From: an uncultured Bacilli bacterium
GTDB taxonomy: Bacteria > Bacillota_I > Bacilli_A > RF39 > UBA660
DNA: 28,956 nt
Direction of reading: 5' to 3'
Assembly: GCA_934086355.1 (NCBI GenBank)
Contig: CAKOID010000005.1
Span: 1-28,956 of the forward strand
In this document: positions 24,829-28,956 of the stretch, piece by piece
Layout of the letters: each line of letters opens with the position of its first letter
Position numbering within the stretch: position 1 is the first letter of the stretch
Position numbers and translations under genes: made by a program
Notes under the pieces: model-generated
The model's database searches: none
What the model was told of the DNA's origin: nothing
The model's input: only the letters and a program-made list of their open reading frames with translations

Positions 24829-25050
24829 ATGGAATTAGATATAATGTATAAAATCAAACAAGATAAAAAACACTATGATTTTTTAAGAAATAATAGTTAT
24901 TGGTATAAATATTTAAATAGAAGTAAAGATAATTATAAATTATTTTTAGAAGCTTACAAAAAATATAATAGAAATATGACTACTAACAAAGTAAATGATA
25001 CTATTAATACAATAGATACAGTTAGTAATATATTAAAAATTATAGAGTAA
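24829..25050 (+). CDS. ylbE: YlbE-like protein
   Basis: A 73-aa protein matching YlbE: KHYDFLRNNSYWYKYLNR near the start (the family's FLRxxPxWYRxLxR motif), then FLEAYKKYN, and a helical end VNDTINTIDTVSNILKI. Its function is unknown in any species. Its position straight after ylbD supports both names. No separate ribosome binding site is clear; translation probably follows from ylbD. Confidence 0.8.
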   Translation: MELDIMYKIKQDKKHYDFLRNNSYWYKYLNRSKDNYKLFLEAYKKYNRNMTTNKVNDTINTIDTVSNILKIIE

Positions 25051-25060
25051 GTTTCTTTTT

Positions 25061-25089
25061 TTGCAATTTTATAGATTTTGTAGTATTAT
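25061..25089 (+). promoter_or_regulatory. Promoter of the double-HEPN gene
   Basis: TTGCAA, 17 bases, TATTAT. The predicted start is near 25096, and GGGG for ribosome binding follows. Confidence 0.6.
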
Positions 25090-25117
25090 ATATAGCACAA
25101 AAAGGGGAAATATACAT

Positions 25118-26797
25118 ATGAGAGAAGATAATATAATAGATTACTATACAGGAACACAAGCATATTTAGCATTTTTAGTAGGTGTTACCCATGATAACTA
25201 TGAATGCCGTAAATGCATATTAAATTGTGGAGATGAAAGTATAAATGCTGCAAAAATGGGTTTTATTTCTAATATGTTCTTAATGATTAAAGAAGGAATA
25301 GTTGAAAAACAAGGAGATGTGTTTAATGCATTAATATTAGAAAAAGAATTAGAAAAAAATGTAAATTTAATTGCAAGAAAACAAAATGATGAGTATATAA
25401 TCGATAATTATGTATTTAAAAATAAAGAAATATTAGTAGCAGAATTAAGAAACAAAATAGCACATGGTAATTTTAGATTTGATTTAGGGCATAACAAAAT
25501 AATTCTTAATATTAATGATAATGAAGTTAGAATAAATATAGACAAATTATCGAATTTTGTTGTATCAAGTGCAACGAGTTATTTTAAAAATTTTAAAACT
25601 AACAGTTATACAAGAAAAATTACTTTTAGCAAGAAAATAGATACACAAAGAACTAAAATGATAAATAATAAAAACGAATTAATTAACTTTATAAAAAAAT
25701 ATAAAAGATTAACTATAAATATAAAAAGCAAAGATGAAAGTATTATTCCTAAATTTGTTTTAGATGATTTTGAATTCTTACTAAGTTTTTTTAAAAGAGA
25801 TGCAGATGAAAAATTATTATATGAAAATATAAAAATATTTGAAAAGTATTATAATAATAAATATTCAATAACATTTAATAAAGAACCATTTAAAAATATA
25901 GATTATTCATCATTTGCAGATTATATAATTAATTCTTTAAGAAACAACGCAACATTCATGGACCAAGCAAAAATTATTGGAGCAGAACTAGAACGTTATG
26001 AATGTATTGAAGATTCTAAATTAAATATTATGCTTGATAATCTACATAATATTATGATTTTAAATGTTATAAAAAAAAATAATACAGTAAGTGTTCCAAG
26101 TATAGGAAAAGAAATAAAAGCAAGATTTGGACGAACAATAATGATATCTGCTTATACTGTTGCGTCTTCATTAATAACAAGTTTTAATGCATTATTTTCT
26201 TATGGAAAAGATAATATTTATAAAAATAGAAATAAATATAGCAAAGTTAATAGTGATGGCTTAGATTATGGAAAATTAGATTTATCACTATTAAATATAG
26301 AAGTATGCAATGTTGATACAGGATATATTGATGACTTAGAAAAAAGAAAAGATGCAAAATATAAAGATTTAGAAAAAATAGATAATAATATAATTAAATT
26401 AAAAGATCATATTTCAAAAACTAAAAATAATGAAGCACAGCTTAAATTGAAAGGTTTACTAGAACAAGCAGAAACTGTAAAAATAGAATTAAATGTGGAA
26501 TATAATAAAATACTAGAAGAATACAATAATGCTGTTAATTATTATAAGGATAATATAGATTATTTAAAAAACGAACGAATTATAGAAGGAATAAGAAACT
26601 CTATAGCACATGGTAATTATTATATAAAACATGGTAGTAGTATGAATGACAGTATAATCGTATTTGAAGATATATATGAAGGTAATCTAAACTTTAAATG
26701 TAGTGTGAAAATAAATGATTTTATGGAATTTTTAGATAAAAGTTATCATGTTATAAGTGAATTTATTAATAATAAAAAAACTAAAACATTAACTAAA
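25118..26797 (+). CDS. Uncharacterised protein with two HEPN-like RNxxAH motifs
   Basis: A 560-aa soluble protein that I cannot assign to a family. It has two copies of a HEPN-type motif: ELRNKIAHGNF (Arg111, His116) and GIRNSIAHGNYY (Arg493, His498), each preceded by a helix and followed by a short beta-like stretch. HEPN domains often act as RNases in toxins, Abi systems and Cas13-like proteins, and their RxxxxH residues are catalytic. Two motifs in one chain could form one active site. A coiled coil (about 415-465) separates them. HEPN-like folds also occur in proteins with no nuclease activity. The ATG has AAAGGGG upstream; an earlier in-frame TTG lies inside the promoter. It lies alone between ylbE and uvrC. 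Confidence 0.6.
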
Positions 26798-26846
26798 TAG
26801 TATTATAATATTTAAAATATGATAAAATAATAAAGAGTGATGAAAT

Positions 26847-28613
26847 ATGTTTAAAGAAGAATTAAATTTAGTACCACATTTACCAGGATCTTATCAAATG
26901 TATAATAAAGATAACGTTATAATATATGTTGGTAAAGCAAAAGATTTACGTAATAGACTTGCTAATTATTTTATAGGAAAAAATACTGGTAAAACAGAAA
27001 TAATGGTAAGTGAAATAGATCATTTTGAATATATAGTAACTAATAGTGAATTAGAAGCTTTTATATTAGAGTTAAATTTAATAAAGCAATATAATCCTAG
27101 ATATAATATATTATTAAAAGATGATAAAAGTTATCCATATATAGAATATACTAGAAAACCATATCCATCTTTAAAAGTTGTAAGATATTTAAACATAAAA
27201 AAACATAAAGATAAATTATTGTTTGGACCATTCGTTAATGTATATGCTGCTAGAAGAATAGTTAATTTAATAAATAGATTATATCCTTTAAAGAAATGCG
27301 ATACATTAGGTAAAAACTTATGTTTATATTATCATATAAATGAATGTTTAGGATATTGTACTAAAAATGTAGATCAAGATAAAATAAAATCTATGGAAGA
27401 AGATATAATAAAGTTTTTAAAAGGTGATGAAAAAATAATCACAGATAAATTATTAGAAAAAATACAATTTTATTCAGAACAATTAAATTTTGAAAAAGCA
27501 AAAGATTTAAAAAATGAATTAGATTATATTAAAGTAGTCATGGAAAAACAAAGAGTAGAATTACATGATAATATTGATAGAGATATAATTAATTATTATT
27601 TTGATAAAGGATATTTAAGTATAGAAATATTTTTCTTAAGAAATGGTAAATTAATAGGTCATAATAATAAAATAATTCCAGTAATGGAAGATTATATAAG
27701 TGAATTAGAATATTATATTGCATTATATTATAATAAACATGAAATACCTAAAGAAGTATTAGTACCAAATGATATAAATATAGAGTTATTAAATAGTATG
27801 ATTAATACTAAATTTACTACTAGTATAAGAGGTAATAAAAAGAAATTATTAGATATGGCATATAAAAATGCTAAAATGAATTTAGAAAATAAATTAGTTT
27901 TATTAGAAAAAGAAAGTATTAGAACTAATGGTGCTAATGATGAATTAAGTAGATTGTTAGGTTTAAATATTTATAGAATAGATATATTTGATAACTCTAA
28001 TATATTTGGTACATTTAATGTATCTGGTATGGTAGTATTTAAAAACGGTTTACCTAGCAAAAGTGATTATAGAAAATATAAAATAACTGTAGATAAAAAT
28101 GATGATTATAATACTATGAAAGAAGTTATTTATAGGAGATATTATAGATGTTTAGTTGAAAAAAGTGAATTACCAGATTTAATATTAGTAGATGGTGGTA
28201 AAAATCAAATACATGCTTGTTTAGATACTTTAAAAGAATTAAATTTGAGAATTAAGGTATGTGGTTTAGTTAAAAATGATAAACATAGAACTAGTGATTT
28301 AATGGATGGAGATACTTTAAATATTTATGATATTGATAAAACTAGTAATTTATTTCATTATTTAACTAGAATACAAGATGAAGTACATAGATATACAATT
28401 AATTATCATAGAACTATAAGGAGTAAAGGTTCTATATCTAGTATATTAGATAATGTAGAAGGAATAGGTACAAAACGTAAAAAGGAATTAATAAAACATT
28501 TTGGTAGTGTTAAAAAGATTAGTAATGCTACTACTTTAGAATTAAAAGAATTTATGCCAGAAAATGTTGCAATTAATTTACATAAGTATTTAGAAAATTA
28601 TAAAGATAAATAA
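26847..28613 (+). CDS. uvrC: Excinuclease ABC subunit C
   Basis: The nuclease of nucleotide excision repair: with UvrA and UvrB it cuts DNA on both sides of a bulky lesion. The 588-aa protein has the GIY-YIG nuclease (PGSYQMYNKDNVIIYVGKAK, about 14-33) for the 3' cut and a UvrB-binding helix pair (about 195-235). The RNase H-like endonuclease with IDIFDNSNIFGT and LILVDGGKNQI makes the 5' cut, and two C-terminal helix-hairpin-helix motifs include VEGIGTKRKKELIKHFGS. The length is normal. GAGTGATG precedes the ATG. No clear terminator separates it from the HEPN gene, so co-transcription is possible. Confidence 0.97.
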   Translation: MFKEELNLVPHLPGSYQMYNKDNVIIYVGKAKDLRNRLANYFIGKNTGKTEIMVSEIDHFEYIVTNSELEAFILELNLIKQYNPRYNILLKDDKSYPYIEYTRKPYPSLKVVRYLNIKKHKDKLLFGPFVNVYAARRIVNLINRLYPLKKCDTLGKNLCLYYHINECLGYCTKNVDQDKIKSMEEDIIKFLKGDEKIITDKLLEKIQFYSEQLNFEKAKDLKNELDYIKVVMEKQRVELHDNIDRDIINYYFDKGYLSIEIFFLRNGKLIGHNNKIIPVMEDYISELEYYIALYYNKHEIPKEVLVPNDINIELLNSMINTKFTTSIRGNKKKLLDMAYKNAKMNLENKLVLLEKESIRTNGANDELSRLLGLNIYRIDIFDNSNIFGTFNVSGMVVFKNGLPSKSDYRKYKITVDKNDDYNTMKEVIYRRYYRCLVEKSELPDLILVDGGKNQIHACLDTLKELNLRIKVCGLVKNDKHRTSDLMDGDTLNIYDIDKTSNLFHYLTRIQDEVHRYTINYHRTIRSKGSISSILDNVEGIGTKRKKELIKHFGSVKKISNATTLELKEFMPENVAINLHKYLENYKDK

Positions 28614-28624
28614 AATATAATATT

Positions 28625-28651
28625 AGATACTTGAAAATAGTGTCTTTTTTT
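28625..28651 (+). terminator. Terminator of uvrC
   Basis: AGATAC and GTGTCT pair (one GU) across a 9-base loop, followed by seven T's. The loop also carries the -35 box of the next transcript. Confidence 0.75.
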
Positions 28652-28659
28652 GTTATATT
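28631..28659 (+). promoter_or_regulatory. Promoter of the candidate small RNA
   Basis: TTGAAA, 17 bases, TATATT. The predicted start is at about 28666, with the A's before GGTA. Confidence 0.6.
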
Positions 28660-28665
28660 TTTATT

Positions 28666-28798
28666 AAGGTAGTGATACCGATTAAAAATTTACGATTCAT
28701 GAAAAAGATGATAACAAGACTGTATAACTTCTCTCCCGACCTCGAAAATTTGTTCGGGGGGGGGGGTTATAAAGAAGTAAGAATATATAGTCTTTTTT
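28666..28798 (+). ncRNA. Candidate structured small RNA or leader RNA, about 133 nt
   Basis: No open frame of note is present. The 5' end folds as GGTA-GTGA-TACC, a stem capped by a GNRA tetraloop. After an A-rich linker comes a long hairpin: 10 bp (28717-28726 with 28784-28793), a 5-base bulge, 5 bp (ACTTC with GAAGT), and a GC-rich inner stem (CTCCCGA with TCGGGGG). Six T's follow, so it ends as an intrinsic terminator. The strand also contains 11 G's in a row (28756-28766). The next gene is 126 bases further on, so this may be a free RNA or an attenuated leader. It does not match the tmRNA, SRP, RNase P or common riboswitch patterns known to me. Confidence 0.5.
28756..28766 (+). repeat. 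Run of 11 G's
   Basis: A homopolymer of G in a strongly AT-rich genome, within the terminator hairpin of the candidate RNA. Such tracts change length easily during replication and are also error-prone in sequencing. Confidence 0.9.
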
Positions 28799-28924
28799 GT
28801 GTATTAAAAAATGACAAATTATTTGATTTAAATATGTTTTAATATAAGTACTATAGGCACGTTCAAAAGATATTAAATGTTTATTATAATAATATTGTCA
28901 AAATAAAGAAGGAGTGTGATTACG
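28799..28924 (+). other. AT-rich gap before the last gene
   Basis: The gap holds -10-like sequences (TAATAT, TACTAT) but no convincing -35 at proper spacing, and ends with GAAGGAG as a ribosome binding site. No other feature is seen. Confidence 0.5.
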
Positions 28925-28956
28925 ATGGTGCGACGGTTCGGTCGTAATTGTATAGT
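28925..28956 (+). CDS. Start of an unidentified gene, cut by the window end
   Basis: GAAGGAG lies nine bases before an ATG, and the frame is open to the edge, reading MVRRFGRNCI. The first codons (CGA, CGG, CGT) are unusually GC-rich for this genome. The stretch can form a CGAC-GGTTCG-GTCG hairpin, which might affect translation or mark imported DNA. Ten residues are too few to name it. Confidence 0.4.
   Translation, partial: MVRRFGRNCI

Noticed and set aside
28666..28798. SRP RNA, tmRNA or a known riboswitch
   Set aside because: The SRP GGAAG/GCAGC core, a tRNA-like end and known aptamer motifs are all absent.
1..28956. Mycoplasma genetic code (UGA as Trp)
   Set aside because: Several genes end in TGA with start-stop overlaps (ATGA), and Trp positions in conserved motifs are TGG.
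1..28956. CRISPR arrays, tRNA or rRNA genes
   Set aside because: No regularly spaced repeats, cloverleaf or rRNA-like sequence was seen on either strand.

Overview
This window comes from a very AT-rich, low-GC Firmicute of the Bacilli, most like the uncultured gut lineages related to Erysipelotrichia and walled 'Mollicutes-like' groups. UGA acts as a stop and Trp is TGG, so this is the standard bacterial code and not the Mycoplasma code. A sortase, a sortase substrate, a VanX-type dipeptidase and a lipid flippase show that the cell has a peptidoglycan wall. Several genes belong to families tied to spore formation: a CotY/CotZ-like coat gene, GerM, YlbD and YlbE. The lineage probably sporulates, or its ancestors did. 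No rRNA, tRNA or CRISPR array was found.

Layout. Positions 1 to about 2745 look like the right end of an integrative element: the tail of a DUF4143 ATPase gene, a tiny ORF, and a large serine recombinase whose 3' end lies directly at a junction. Right of the junction, on the minus strand, is the first third of a CotY/CotZ-like spore-coat gene, preceded by a sigma-K-like promoter. The element seems to have split that gene, as skin-type elements split sigK. Next come a Cys-less EIIB-like membrane protein, a six-helix membrane protein and a D,D-dipeptidase. A threonine T-box then controls an L29-like small protein and thrS, whose product lacks the TGS domain.

The middle holds a secreted surface protein, a degenerate ADP-ribosylglycohydrolase overlapping a membrane-anchored cyclophilin, a convergent MurJ/SpoVB-type flippase, a small P-loop ATPase, an anchored thioredoxin-like protein, and a MacB-type ABC transporter behind a structured leader. 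A transglutaminase-like protein follows. The comN-like, rel and dtd genes then form a compact run that resembles the apt-relA-dtd neighbourhood of Bacillus. Its Rel protein has an altered hydrolase site.

The right part holds a beta-helix surface protein with a VPKTG sorting signal and a class B sortase next to it, a possibly broken small gene, GerM on the minus strand, ylbD-ylbE, a protein with two HEPN-like RNxxAH motifs, and uvrC. After uvrC there is a candidate small RNA of about 133 nt with its own promoter, a GNRA-capped hairpin and a terminator containing an 11-G run. The window ends in the first codons of an unidentified gene.

The best leads are the recombinase junction in the coat gene, the tandem-HEPN protein, the candidate RNA after uvrC, and the leader of the ABC transporter.
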